Below, piece by piece: positions 51,728-60,157 of a stretch of 64,000 nt of DNA. The first letter of the stretch is position 1. Each line of letters opens with the position of its first letter. The position numbers and the translations under genes are program-made. Below the pieces are notes generated by a model. It was not told the origin of the DNA, made no database searches, and saw only the letters and a list, made by a program, of their open reading frames with translations. The stretch comes from JAWLHU01 sp049324875 (GTDB taxonomy: Bacteria > Bacillota > Sulfobacillia > Symbiobacteriales > Symbiobacteriaceae): contig JBMONC010000057.1 in NCBI GenBank assembly GCA_049324875.1, positions 1 to 64,000 on the forward strand, given 5' to 3'.

Positions 51728-52432
51728 ATGGTGAGACGACTGCAGGCTGCCTTTCAGGAGCGGCTGAACCGGTTCGTCGCCCGGGTCCAGCTCCCCAACG
51801 GCGAGGAGCGCCTGGTCCACGTGGCCTCCTCGGGGCGGATGGCGGAGGTTCTGATCCCCGGGGCGCCAGCGGTGGTGGAGCTGTCCGAGGCCGGGCCGGA
51901 GCGGAAGACCGCCGGCCGGTTGCTGATGGTGCAGGCGGGGGATACCTGGGTCTCGGTGGACACCTCGGTCCCCGGGCGGCTCTTCCGGCGGGCGGTGGCG
52001 GAGGGCCGGTTGGCCCCGTTTGCCGGCTACAGCCAGATCCGTCCCGAGTACCCCTACGGCCAGAGCCGGATCGATTTCCTGCTGACCGGCGAGGGGCTTC
52101 CCCCGTGCCTGGTGGAGGTGAAGTCGGTCACCTCGGTGCTGGTCGATCCGGATGGCACCCGGGTCGCCCGCTTCCCCGATGCCCCCACCGCCCGCGGGGC
52201 CAAGCACCTGCACGAACTGGTGCAGGCCCGGAATTCCGGGTACCGCACGGCGGTCTGCTTTGTGGTGCAGCGGGCGGATGCGGAGGCCTTTGGGCCGTAC
52301 GAGGAGATCGACCCGGACTTCGGCGAGAGCCTGCGGAGCGCTGCCCGCGCCGGAGTGGAGGTCTATGCGCTCCTGGCCCACATCACCCCCGACGAGGTGG
52401 GGCTGGGGGAGCCCCTGCCGCTGCGGCTCTAG
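51728..52432 (+). CDS. sfsA: SfsA-family nuclease
   Basis: A 234-residue SfsA protein: an N-terminal OB-like domain (RLVHVASSGRMAEVLIPG) and a PD-(D/E)xK nuclease core with SRIDFLL and CLVEVKSVT, the Asp and Glu-x-Lys being the expected metal ligands. Escherichia SfsA was first named sugar fermentation stimulation protein; the family is now regarded as nucleases. ATG 51728 has GGGAGG upstream; the frame to 51554 lies inside the ATPase gene. It starts 32 bases after the HerA-like gene, so co-transcription is likely. Confidence 0.9.
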   Translation: MVRRLQAAFQERLNRFVARVQLPNGEERLVHVASSGRMAEVLIPGAPAVVELSEAGPERKTAGRLLMVQAGDTWVSVDTSVPGRLFRRAVAEGRLAPFAGYSQIRPEYPYGQSRIDFLLTGEGLPPCLVEVKSVTSVLVDPDGTRVARFPDAPTARGAKHLHELVQARNSGYRTAVCFVVQRADAEAFGPYEEIDPDFGESLRSAARAGVEVYALLAHITPDEVGLGEPLPLRL

Positions 52433-52479
52433 ACGCCGCGGGCGGTATGTGAGACCCGGGGAGGGCGCAGGCTAACACA

Positions 52480-52508
52480 GGGAGGCCGCCCGTTGGAGGG
52501 GGCCTCCC
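52480..52508 (+). terminator. Stem-loop between sfsA and the ABC-class ATPase
   Basis: GGGAGGCC pairs with GGCCTCCC around a 13-base loop, without a T tract. It could attenuate rather than stop transcription into the third gene. Confidence 0.45.
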
Positions 52509-52527
52509 CACGCGAGGAGGGATGGTG

Positions 52528-54273
52528 GTGCGGATTCGGCCCTGGAGTGAGATGGCGGCCCTCCTGGAGCGGATGGATGGGAAGGGCTACCCTGCCTACC
52601 GGGAGGTGACCGGCGGATGGAGCCTGCCCATCGCCCCCGGGGTGCAGGCGGAACTCTGGATCGACCGGGTTCAGCCCGACCCCTTCGCGCCGCCGAGCCG
52701 GTTGCGCCTGCGGCTGACCGCCGGCGCCGTGGGCCTGCCGGAGTGGGCGGTGCGCTCCCCGCTCCGCCGGATGGCCGCGGCTGACTTCTTCGGGCGGGCC
52801 TTCGACCGGGCGCTGCGCCGGGCGGGCCGGGTGGCTGGCGGGACCGGCAACAGCGGGGTGCTGGAGATCGACGTCGGCGGTGCCGAGATCCTGGACCGGA
52901 CCGCCGCCCGGGTGACGGCAGACGGACTGGAGCTGCGCTTCGGCGCCGGGCTGCCCGCCGAGGGGCGCCGGGTGCTGGGCCGGGCTGCCGCACGGCTCCT
53001 CGGTACGACCCTGCCGGAGGCGGTCCAGAGCTCCGTCCTCGCCGGGGTCTGGTCGGCGGAGGCGCTCCAGGCCCACCTGATCGCGGCGGAGGACCACGCC
53101 TACCTGCAGGAGGCGCTGCCGGGCCTCGGCCTCGTCGCCTTCGTGGCCGACGGGGCGGTCCTGCCCAGGGCGACCGGAGTCAGCCAGCAGCCGCTGGCCG
53201 GGGCGATCCCGTGGCGGGCGCCCGCCGACCTGGCGGTGGAGGTGGACCTTCCCGGCGCCGGCCGGGTGCGCGGCACCGGCATCCCCGAGGGGATCACCCT
53301 GATTGTCGGGGGCGGCTACCATGGCAAGTCGACCCTGCTCCGAGCCCTGGAGCGGGGCGTCTACCCGCATGTGCCGGGCGATGGGCGGGAGCGGGTCGTG
53401 ACCCGGGCCGATGCCTGGAAGCTGCGGGCGGAAGATGGCCGGAGCGTCAGCGCCGTCGATATCTCCGGCTTTATCGGCCGGCTGCCCGGCGGCACCGACA
53501 CCCGGCGGTTCAGCACCGAAGCGGCCAGCGGCTCGACCAGCATGGCCTCCAATCTGGTGGAGGCGCTGGAGGCGGGCTCCCGCCTGCTGCTGATCGACGA
53601 GGACACCGCCGCCAGCAACTTCCTCACCCGCGACGCCCGCATGCAGGCACTGGTCCCCCGGGCGATCGAACCGATCACCCCCCTGATCGACCGCATCCGC
53701 TCCCTGCACCGTGACCTGGGCGTCTCCACGGTGATGGTGGTGGGCGGTGCCGGCGATTATCTGGATGTGGCCGATCAGGTGATCCTGATGGAGTCCTATC
53801 AGCCCCGGGTTGTGACGGCAGAGGCCCGGGTAGTCGCCGCCCGCATGCCGACGGGGCGGCAGAGCGAGGCCCCCGACCCCCTGCGCCCCCCGGCGCCGCG
53901 CCGGGCAGACCCGGGATCGCTGACCCCGGACCGGGACGGCCGCCGGGCCAAGCTCGCGGCCGCGGGCACAGCGGAGCTGACCCTGGGCCGGCATCGCATC
54001 AATCTGGGCGGACTGGAGCAGCTGGTGGACGCATCACAGGTCCGGGCGATCGGAGCGGCCCTGCTCTGGTGCCTCCAGGCCGGCCACCTGGCCCGGCTCG
54101 GGCTGAGGGAGGCCCTGGCTGCCGCCCTGGCTCAGGCTGACCAGGAGGGGCTGGAGGCCTGGGTAGGCGGCGAACCGGTCGGCAACCTGGCCCGGCCGCG
54201 GCTGCTGGAGATGGCCGCCGCCCTCAACCGGATCCGCGGCCTGCGGGCCGCACAGATTCGGTCGCCGGAGTGA
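52528..54273 (+). CDS. ABC-class ATPase of the COG3044/MRB1590 type
   Basis: A 581-residue soluble ATPase of the family called predicted ATPase of the ABC class. An N-terminal domain (about 1-245) has no membrane segments. Walker A is GGGYHGKSTLLRALE (about 260), a signature-like ASGSTSMASN near 335, and Walker B LLIDEDTAASNF near 352. VMVVGGAGDYLDVADQVI is the H-loop/switch-like region. The family includes the trypanosome mitochondrial RNA-editing ATPase MRB1590. Bacterial members have no settled role. GTG 52528 is preferred because GGAGG lies seven bases before it; ATG 52522 abuts the site. It is 95 bases after sfsA, on the same strand, and its stop is one base from the convergent LuxR gene. 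Confidence 0.85.
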   Translation: MRIRPWSEMAALLERMDGKGYPAYREVTGGWSLPIAPGVQAELWIDRVQPDPFAPPSRLRLRLTAGAVGLPEWAVRSPLRRMAAADFFGRAFDRALRRAGRVAGGTGNSGVLEIDVGGAEILDRTAARVTADGLELRFGAGLPAEGRRVLGRAAARLLGTTLPEAVQSSVLAGVWSAEALQAHLIAAEDHAYLQEALPGLGLVAFVADGAVLPRATGVSQQPLAGAIPWRAPADLAVEVDLPGAGRVRGTGIPEGITLIVGGGYHGKSTLLRALERGVYPHVPGDGRERVVTRADAWKLRAEDGRSVSAVDISGFIGRLPGGTDTRRFSTEAASGSTSMASNLVEALEAGSRLLLIDEDTAASNFLTRDARMQALVPRAIEPITPLIDRIRSLHRDLGVSTVMVVGGAGDYLDVADQVILMESYQPRVVTAEARVVAARMPTGRQSEAPDPLRPPAPRRADPGSLTPDRDGRRAKLAAAGTAELTLGRHRINLGGLEQLVDASQVRAIGAALLWCLQAGHLARLGLREALAAALAQADQEGLEAWVGGEPVGNLARPRLLEMAAALNRIRGLRAAQIRSPE

Positions 54274-54274
54274 C

Positions 54275-57121
54275 TCAGACCAGTCCGTGCCGGGAGGCGT
54301 AGACCGCCAGCGCCGCCCGGTTGGAGACGCTGACCTTGTTGAAGATGTTCCGCAGATGCGCATCCACCGTGCGGTGGGAGATGTAGAGCTGTGCCGCGAT
54401 CTCCCGGTCGGTCAGACCACGGGCGACCAACCGCACCACCTCCGCTTCTCGTTCGGTCAGGCCGTCCGGCAGGGGGCTCCCTCCGGCCTGTTGGCTCACC
54501 GGCCCCCTGGGGATGGACTCCAGCAGCGCCGCAGCCTGCTCCGCCAGCGGGGTGGCCTTCAGCTCCTCGAACCTCTGCCTGGCCTCCTCCAGCCCCTCCC
54601 GCACCCCGGGCTCCTGCGGAAAGTGACGGGCGAGGGCGAGCTGGGCCAGGGCGGCTTCGTAGGGGATGCGGCACCGCTGTGCGAGGGCAAGCGACTTCCG
54701 CAGGTACTCCAGCCCCTGGGCGGGGCGGCGGAGTGCTACGGCCAGCTCCCCCAGCAGCCGGTGGGCCGTGAGCACCGAGAGCATGGTCTGCCGCTCCTCC
54801 GCCAGCGCCAGCGCACGGGAGGCTTCGCCCCAGGCCGCCTCCGGGTTGCCCGCCCGGTGGTGCCACTCCGCCCAGGTCAGGGCGAGCAACGCGGGGTCCG
54901 GCATGATCCGGCGCTGGGCGAACCAGCGGTCGGCCGATTCCAGCCAGGCCTTCGCCCCCGCCAGGTTCCCCTCGGCCATCTGCAGGCGGGCGTGGGCCAG
55001 GTGGTTGTAGATGAACTGCCCGATCACCATGGGCGGCGGATCATCTGCCGGGGAGTAGGGCGGAGCCGCCTCCAACACCCGCCTCGCATGGGCGGTATCG
55101 CCCCCCGCCAGGTCGAGGAGAACCGCCAGGTACCGCCACATGACCACATCGGGCGGATTCGGCTGGTCCAACCAGGCCCGGAGGTGATGGCGCGCCCGGT
55201 CCCACTCGCCGCGCAGGTAGAGGTAGGTGGTGAGGATCGAGGCTCCGGGCCCCAGCCAGGCGAAGTCCATGCGCTCCCGGGCTGTGGCCTCCAGGTCGGC
55301 CAGCCGCTCGGCCAGCCTGTCCAGCTCCTCAGCCCGATCCAGTTGGTGGTGGACCATGGCCAGCAGGCAGTTCAGCCCCGCTGCAAGGCCAGGCCGGTAC
55401 TGATGGGTGCGCAGGGCCAGCTCCATCTGCTCCTGGAGCATGGGCAAGGCCTCGCTGATCCGGCCCGCAAGCAGGTGGAGCCAGCCCGCCAGGCCCAACA
55501 CCACTAGCCTCCCCACATCGGATGCTGCGGCGGTGTGCCGGTCTCGGACCAGGGCCAAGGCCTCTTCCAGCCGCCCGCCGGCCGCCAGGAACTCGGCCCG
55601 GAAGAGCACCGCTCGGGGGAAGCCCATCACCCCGCCGAAGAGATCCGCCTCCAGCTTCTGATAGAGGGGATCGGCCTGAAGCCGCTCCTCCTCCGCCTCC
55701 AACTCGTCCAGCAGCGGGGGCAGGCGCGGATCCCCCTGCTGCCACATCTGGATCCCGATCACGTAGCGGAGCCAGGTGGCCACCGCGGGATGGGGGGCAA
55801 GCTGCAGCCCTTCCTCCCACAACCGGCGAGCCTCCTCCTTGTGGGGGAACCGAATCGCCGCGCCCAGTTTCAGGAGGGCCTCCGCCCGGCGCTCATGGCC
55901 GTCGGGCATCAGCTCCAGGGCCGCCCGGTACCGCTCGGCGGCCCTGGCCGGGGCATAGAGTCGGAGGGCGTGGTCTCCTGCCTCCATCAGGGCGTCACAG
56001 GCGCGGGGATCCCCCGCCTGGGTCAGGTGGTATGCCAGCAGGTCGGGGTCGCCCGTTCGGGAGGCCATGAGCGCTTCGGCCACCCGGCCATGGAGACGGC
56101 GCAGCCTGGGCGCCAGCAAGGGGGCCAGCAGGGCCTCACGCACCAGGGCATGATCGAACGCCAGTTGGTCGGAGGCCCCGGCCACCGACCGGATTACATG
56201 GAGGGCTGAGGCCTGCTCCAGGGCGTCCAGCAGGGCATCCTCCTCGATGCCCGCGACCCGGGCCAGCAGGTCGTAGGTAAAGCGCTCCCCGATGACCGCT
56301 GCGCACTGCAGCAACTCGTAGGCCCCGGGGGTCAGGGCGGAGAGGCGCCGGTCTATCGCCTGCTGAACCGTCTCCGGCAGCAGCGCCGGGTCCGCGGGGA
56401 TCTCACCCCCCCGGAGCGCTGCCGCCAGCAGCTCCCGCACGAAGAAGGGGTTCCCTCCGGTCCGCTGGTGGAGCCGTCTGGCTACCTCACCGGCGGCCGG
56501 GGCCCTTGTCAGGGCGGCCGCCACCCACTGCTCCACGGCCTCCGGCCCCAGCCGGTCCAGGAAGATCCGCTGTGCGCCCAGCCGCTCCAGTTCGGGCAGC
56601 ACCGTCCAGAGGGGGTGCTTCCGGTGAAGGGTGTCGGTCCGGTAGGTGGCCACCACCAGCAGCCGGGTGCGCTGCAGGCGGCGGGCGGCGGCCTGGAGCA
56701 GATCCAGGGAGGAGGCGTCCGCCCACTGGATGTCCTCCAGGGCCAGCAGGAGCGGCTGGCCCAGCCCGCCCAGGCTGGAGATGAGCCCCATGGCGATCTC
56801 CTGCGGGCTCCACGGGCCGGGTACGGGTCCGAACGGGCGGGGGAGCAGCTGCGTGTCCAACTCGGTCTGCTGCCGCAGATCGGCCAGCGCCTCCAGCCAG
56901 GGCCCGAAGGTGGGGGTCTCGCCCAGACCCGCGCAGTAGCCCCATCCCGAGAGGGCGAAGCCTGCCTGCTGCACAAGCGCAGAAAGCAGGGTGGACTTGC
57001 CTATCCCTGCTTCTCCCGCGATCAGCACCAGACCTCCCCTTCCGGCGGAGGCCGCCACACCTAGTTCAAGCAGTCGCTCCTGTTCCTGCTCCCGTCCAAT
57101 CAGGACCGTTGGATTGGCCAC
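54275..57121 (-). CDS. Large AAA-ATPase LuxR-type transcription regulator
   Basis: A 948-residue regulator of the MalT/LAL type. The N-terminal ATPase domain has IGREQEQERLLEL, Walker A GEAGIGKSTLL (about 36-46) and Walker B LLLALEDIQWADASSLDLL. The middle third to two thirds are TPR-like helical repeats. The C-terminal LuxR helix-turn-helix (about 885-948) is clear: LTEREAEVVRLVARGLTDREI and YISHRTVDAHLRNIFNK. GTG 57121 is the first codon in register with the domain; the open frame beyond runs over the neighbour gene and is not meaningful. Ligand and target genes are unknown. Confidence 0.9.
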   Translation of the reverse strand: MANPTVLIGREQEQERLLELGVAASAGRGGLVLIAGEAGIGKSTLLSALVQQAGFALSGWGYCAGLGETPTFGPWLEALADLRQQTELDTQLLPRPFGPVPGPWSPQEIAMGLISSLGGLGQPLLLALEDIQWADASSLDLLQAAARRLQRTRLLVVATYRTDTLHRKHPLWTVLPELERLGAQRIFLDRLGPEAVEQWVAAALTRAPAAGEVARRLHQRTGGNPFFVRELLAAALRGGEIPADPALLPETVQQAIDRRLSALTPGAYELLQCAAVIGERFTYDLLARVAGIEEDALLDALEQASALHVIRSVAGASDQLAFDHALVREALLAPLLAPRLRRLHGRVAEALMASRTGDPDLLAYHLTQAGDPRACDALMEAGDHALRLYAPARAAERYRAALELMPDGHERRAEALLKLGAAIRFPHKEEARRLWEEGLQLAPHPAVATWLRYVIGIQMWQQGDPRLPPLLDELEAEEERLQADPLYQKLEADLFGGVMGFPRAVLFRAEFLAAGGRLEEALALVRDRHTAAASDVGRLVVLGLAGWLHLLAGRISEALPMLQEQMELALRTHQYRPGLAAGLNCLLAMVHHQLDRAEELDRLAERLADLEATARERMDFAWLGPGASILTTYLYLRGEWDRARHHLRAWLDQPNPPDVVMWRYLAVLLDLAGGDTAHARRVLEAAPPYSPADDPPPMVIGQFIYNHLAHARLQMAEGNLAGAKAWLESADRWFAQRRIMPDPALLALTWAEWHHRAGNPEAAWGEASRALALAEERQTMLSVLTAHRLLGELAVALRRPAQGLEYLRKSLALAQRCRIPYEAALAQLALARHFPQEPGVREGLEEARQRFEELKATPLAEQAAALLESIPRGPVSQQAGGSPLPDGLTEREAEVVRLVARGLTDREIAAQLYISHRTVDAHLRNIFNKVSVSNRAALAVYASRHGLV

Positions 57122-57197
57122 CCCGCCCCTCTCCCCCTGAGAACGATTCCAAATCGTCACTCCGGTCAGAGGATTCGACGTGCCCGGAAATCCCCCT

Positions 57198-58030
57198 TCA
57201 GCGGATCTCCGCCAGCATGAGAACAGCACCGGATGGATCCCGCTCACGGGAGAGCAGCCGTCCGTGAGCCCCAAACAGTGAGGCATCACCTCCCACCGCC
57301 ACCAGCGATGACCTGCCGGTGGTGGCCAGAAGGCGCAGGAGCAGGTTGGACGGGGTGAGGCCCCGGGAACGCTGGACCTGCGTGAGCGGGGCGACCAGCA
57401 GTTCACGGCGGGGGAGGAGCCAGCGCCCCCAGCCCCGCCAGTCCAGCCCGGGGCCGAAGCGGGCGAGGGGCGGCGGCCAGACCCGGTTCCGATCGCACCC
57501 ACCGCGGATGTTCCCGTCGGGGTCGATGGCGAGAAGCCGGTGGCCAGCCTCAGGACCCTCCAATACGTAGCCGAGGATCAGCCAGAGGCTGAACTGACGC
57601 GCCCAGTGTCTCACCCCGGCCAGCCAGGCGTTGTAACTCTCCTCCCGCAGGTAGGCATGGTCGGCCGGCAGGAGCGCCAGCTGGGCCCCCCTGCCCGCCG
57701 CCCACCGGATCAGAGGCTCATAGCCGGTCAGTACCTGGTGGGGATCGGCCCCCGGCCCCAGCGCAGGGTGTGCGATGGCGGCTATNNNNNNNNNNNNNNN
57801 NNNNNNNNNNNNNNNNNNNNNNNNNNNNNNNNNNNNNNNNNNNNNNNNNNNNNNNNNNNNNNNNNNNNNNNNNNNNNNNNNNNNNGGTCGGCCGGCAGGA
57901 GCGCCAGCTGGGCCCCCCTGCCCGCCGCCCACCGGATCAGAGGCTCATAGCCGGTCAGTACCTGGTGGGGATCGGCCCCCGGCCCCAGCGCAGGGTGTGC
58001 GATGGCGGCTATGCGGAGGGGTCTGTTCAT
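57198..58030 (-). CDS. Nitrilase-like gene, interrupted by a scaffold gap
   Basis: As printed, the gene is split by 100 N, but the 127 bases left of the gap (57659-57785) recur exactly on its right (57886-58012). Removing the gap and one copy (227 bases) leaves 606 bases, an uninterrupted 201-residue frame. The protein begins MNRPLRIAAIAHPALGPG and shows QLALLPADHAYLREESYNAW and LLAIDPDGNIRGGCDRNR. This order recalls carbon-nitrogen hydrolases, but the usual Glu, Lys and Cys are not obvious, so it may be a degenerate member. It begins 12 bases after the sigma factor stop and may be co-transcribed with it. Low certainty on function, fair certainty that it is a gene. Confidence 0.6.
57659..57785. 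repeat. Left copy of a 127-bp gap-flanking duplicate
   Basis: Identical to 57886-58012. It ends exactly at the first N. This is the appearance of two contigs whose ends overlap but were not merged. Confidence 0.9.
57786..57885. other. Scaffold gap of 100 N
   Basis: Exactly 100 undetermined bases, the usual placeholder for a gap of unknown length. Both flanks are the same 127 bases, so the real gap may be of negative length. Confidence 0.97.
57886..58012. repeat. Right copy of a 127-bp gap-flanking duplicate
   Basis: Identical to 57659-57785 and starting exactly after the last N. A true tandem duplication is possible but less likely. Confidence 0.9.
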
Positions 58031-58042
58031 GGCAGGCCCCCC

Positions 58043-58585
58043 CTAGACCGCCACGCCCAGCCGGTCTACCTCCTCCCGCATCCGCAGGCGGGCGCGGTGC
58101 AGGCGAGACTTGACGGTGCCGATTGAGACGCCCATGCTCGCGGCCACGTCGGCCAGGCTGCGCCCCTCCAGGTGGCAGTGAACGAAGACCTGCCGGTACC
58201 TGTCGGGCAGGCGGGAGAGCAGGTCGGTGACAAGCAGGCCCGAATCCTGCTCCACCAACTCCGGCGCGGTGACCGGGTCCGGGGTCTGGGAGACCCAGCG
58301 GATCAGCGCCTCCGCCCGCTTCCGCCGCCGCCGGAGCAGATCGATCGCCCGGTTCCGTGTCACCTGATACAGCCAGGTGGAGAAGCGGCTCCGGCTCTCA
58401 AAACCGCCCAGGTTGCCGTAGACCTTCACCCAGACATCCTGGGCCACATCCATGGCGTCGTCCTTGTTGCCGACAAACCGCAGCGCGATGCGGAAGACCA
58501 TCCGTTCGTAGGCCTCATATAGCGCTGTAAAGGCTTCGGGGTTCCCCTGGGCCGCCAGGGCCAGCATCCGGGCATCGGTGGTCAT
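58043..58585 (-). CDS. ECF-type RNA polymerase sigma factor
   Basis: A 180-residue sigma-70 family member with only regions 2 and 4. Region 2 spans about 18-90 (VAQDVWVKVYGNLGGF; FSTWLYQVTRNRAIDLLRRR). Region 4 spans about 118-172 (LPDRYRQVFVHCHLEGRSLADVAASM; VSIGTVKSRLHRARLRMREEV). Two candidates upstream, 58585 and 58663, were weighed; ATG 58585 follows GGGAGG and gives the normal length. No anti-sigma gene is adjacent, which is unusual, and the downstream gene is the nitrilase-like one. It may or may not use the ECF-type promoter at 23079-23107. Confidence 0.92.
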   Translation of the reverse strand: MTTDARMLALAAQGNPEAFTALYEAYERMVFRIALRFVGNKDDAMDVAQDVWVKVYGNLGGFESRSRFSTWLYQVTRNRAIDLLRRRRKRAEALIRWVSQTPDPVTAPELVEQDSGLLVTDLLSRLPDRYRQVFVHCHLEGRSLADVAASMGVSIGTVKSRLHRARLRMREEVDRLGVAV

Positions 58586-58692
58586 GATTGCCTGCCTCCC
58601 TTCCTCTGTGGCCGTGCCACTGAGGCAAGGATACCGAATCCGGCGGAAAGGGCCATCTGCCATGTCCCCTAACTTTCTTTTGCGGCTCGGGG

Positions 58693-58706
58693 CCTCCCTA
58701 GGGAGG
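58693..58706. promoter_or_regulatory. Perfect 14-bp palindrome between sigma factor and cutC
   Basis: CCTCCCTAGGGAGG lies in the divergent gap (58586-58762), with a further CCCCTAGG nearby. It could be a regulator site or simply a hairpin. No regulator is assigned. Confidence 0.4.
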
Positions 58707-58762
58707 TTCCCCTAGGCCAGATAGGAGAACTCTCTACGACATGAGGGGAGGGAACCCGCCCG

Positions 58763-59464
58763 ATGAGCGTGACGCTCGAAGTGATTGCGGTCACCGTGAA
58801 TGACGCCGCAGCCGCCGAGGAGGGGGGCGCCGACCGGCTGGAGGTGGTCGCGAACCTGACCGAGGGGGGCGTCACCCCCAGCGCCGGGGTGATCGCCGCG
58901 ATCCGCCGTGCCACGCGGCTGCCGATCTACGTCATGATCCGCCCCCGAGGCGGCCCGTTTCAGTTCACACCCGCCGAGGTCGATGCCATGGTCACCGACG
59001 CCCGCGTGGCCCGGGAGCTGGGCGCCGACGGGCTGGTGGTGGGAGCGCTCAATCCCGACGGCAGTATCGATCAAGAGGCCCTGATGCGCATCCTGGAGGC
59101 CGGGCAGCTCCCAGCAACCTTCCACCGCGCCTTCGAGGCGCTGAGGGACCCCGTCGGGGCGCTGGACCAGCTCGCCGGGCTGCCGCGGATCGAGCGGGTT
59201 CTGACCAGCGGCGGACGTGAGAACCCGGCGGATGCGGCTGCGGGGCTCCGGCGGCTGGTCCGCCATGACTTCGGCCGGATTGAGGTGATGGTCGGGGGCG
59301 GCGTCACCCTCGCCAACGCCGCCCACATCCTGCGGGAGACCGGGGCCACCGCCCTCCACACCGCCTCGGCCGTGCGTGAACCCCAGTTGCACACCGCCCG
59401 TGTCTCGGCTGACCGGGTCCGGCAGATGCGGCTGATCATCGACCAGGTGGCGGGCGCCCAATGA
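58763..59464 (+). CDS. cutC: CutC family protein (copper homeostasis)
   Basis: A 233-residue TIM-barrel protein of the CutC family: N-terminal LEVIAVTVNDAAAAEEGGAD, RLEVVANLTEGGVTPS, YVMIRPRGGPF and HRAFEALRDP are typical. CutC was linked to copper tolerance in Escherichia, though its biochemical activity is disputed. Length is normal. The ATG at 58763 has a GGGAGGG stretch upstream. It is divergent from the sigma factor. Confidence 0.92.
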   Translation: MSVTLEVIAVTVNDAAAAEEGGADRLEVVANLTEGGVTPSAGVIAAIRRATRLPIYVMIRPRGGPFQFTPAEVDAMVTDARVARELGADGLVVGALNPDGSIDQEALMRILEAGQLPATFHRAFEALRDPVGALDQLAGLPRIERVLTSGGRENPADAAAGLRRLVRHDFGRIEVMVGGGVTLANAAHILRETGATALHTASAVREPQLHTARVSADRVRQMRLIIDQVAGAQ

Positions 59465-59472
59465 CCGCGAGA

Positions 59473-59500
59473 ACCCCCGCTGCGCTCAGGCAGCGGGGGT
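59473..59500. terminator. Bidirectional stem-loop
   Basis: ACCCCCGCTGC pairs perfectly with GCAGCGGGGGT around a six-base loop, flanked by GAGA and TCTC that extend the pairing. It lies between convergent stops. Confidence 0.85.
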
Positions 59501-59506
59501 CTCTCG

Positions 59507-60145
59507 TTACAGCGGCGCTGTGAGCCACCGCACCAGGTCCTGAATCTCCTCCGTGCTGATGGAGTGGCCCATGCGGTAGGTCCCCTCGGTCAGATCGGCA
59601 CCGGCCGACCGGAGTTGGGCCCGCCCCTCGACCGCCAGGTCGAAGGGGATCGCCGGATCCGCCGTGCCGTGCCCCCAGAAAAAGCGGGTCCCCCTCACCG
59701 TCTCGGCAGAGAGCCGGACCGACGGGTGGTCGGCCAGGAAGCCGCTCAGGTTGATGCAGTGGGCCACCCTCCCGGGGTTGCGCAGGGCGTAGGCCAGGCT
59801 CATGGTCCCGCCCTGGGAGAACCCGCCCAGCGCCAGCGGGCCCGGCTGGACCGGGAGCCGCCCCGGCAGCTCCCGCAGGAACTCCTCCAGGGCCTCCTGG
59901 CCGGCGGCAAAGCTCTCCGGCTCGGGGCGGTTGCGGCCAAGGAACCGGTACCATGCCCATCCCGGCCCATACCCCCAGGGCTGGCCCGGGAAGGGGGCCT
60001 GGGGAGCCACCAGGATCATCTCCTCCGGCAGGTAGGGCCGGAGGCCCATCAGGTCTCCCATGTGGCTGCCCCGGCCGTGGAGCAGCACCACGACCGGCGC
60101 CCCGTCTTGCACCTGGCGTGGCAGCCCGATCTCGTACTGGAGCAT
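59507..60145 (-). CDS. mhqD: Carboxylesterase/phospholipase, MhqD-like
   Basis: A 212-residue alpha/beta hydrolase with VVLLHGRGSHMGDLMGL, nucleophile GGFSQGGTMSL (Ser110), Asp163 in GTADPAIPF and His194 in RMGHSIS. This is the family of Bacillus MhqD, a quinone-stress hydrolase. It starts 12 bases after the ring-cleaving dioxygenase-like gene, the same partnership as in the MhqR regulon. Confidence 0.88.
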   Translation of the reverse strand: MLQYEIGLPRQVQDGAPVVVLLHGRGSHMGDLMGLRPYLPEEMILVAPQAPFPGQPWGYGPGWAWYRFLGRNRPEPESFAAGQEALEEFLRELPGRLPVQPGPLALGGFSQGGTMSLAYALRNPGRVAHCINLSGFLADHPSVRLSAETVRGTRFFWGHGTADPAIPFDLAVEGRAQLRSAGADLTEGTYRMGHSISTEEIQDLVRWLTAPL

Positions 60146-60157
60146 TGGCCCGTCCTC

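Noticed and set aside
57886..58012. A true tandem duplication in the nitrilase-like gene
   Set aside because: Exact identity, sharp boundaries at a 100-N gap and an intact frame after collapse point to unmerged contig ends.
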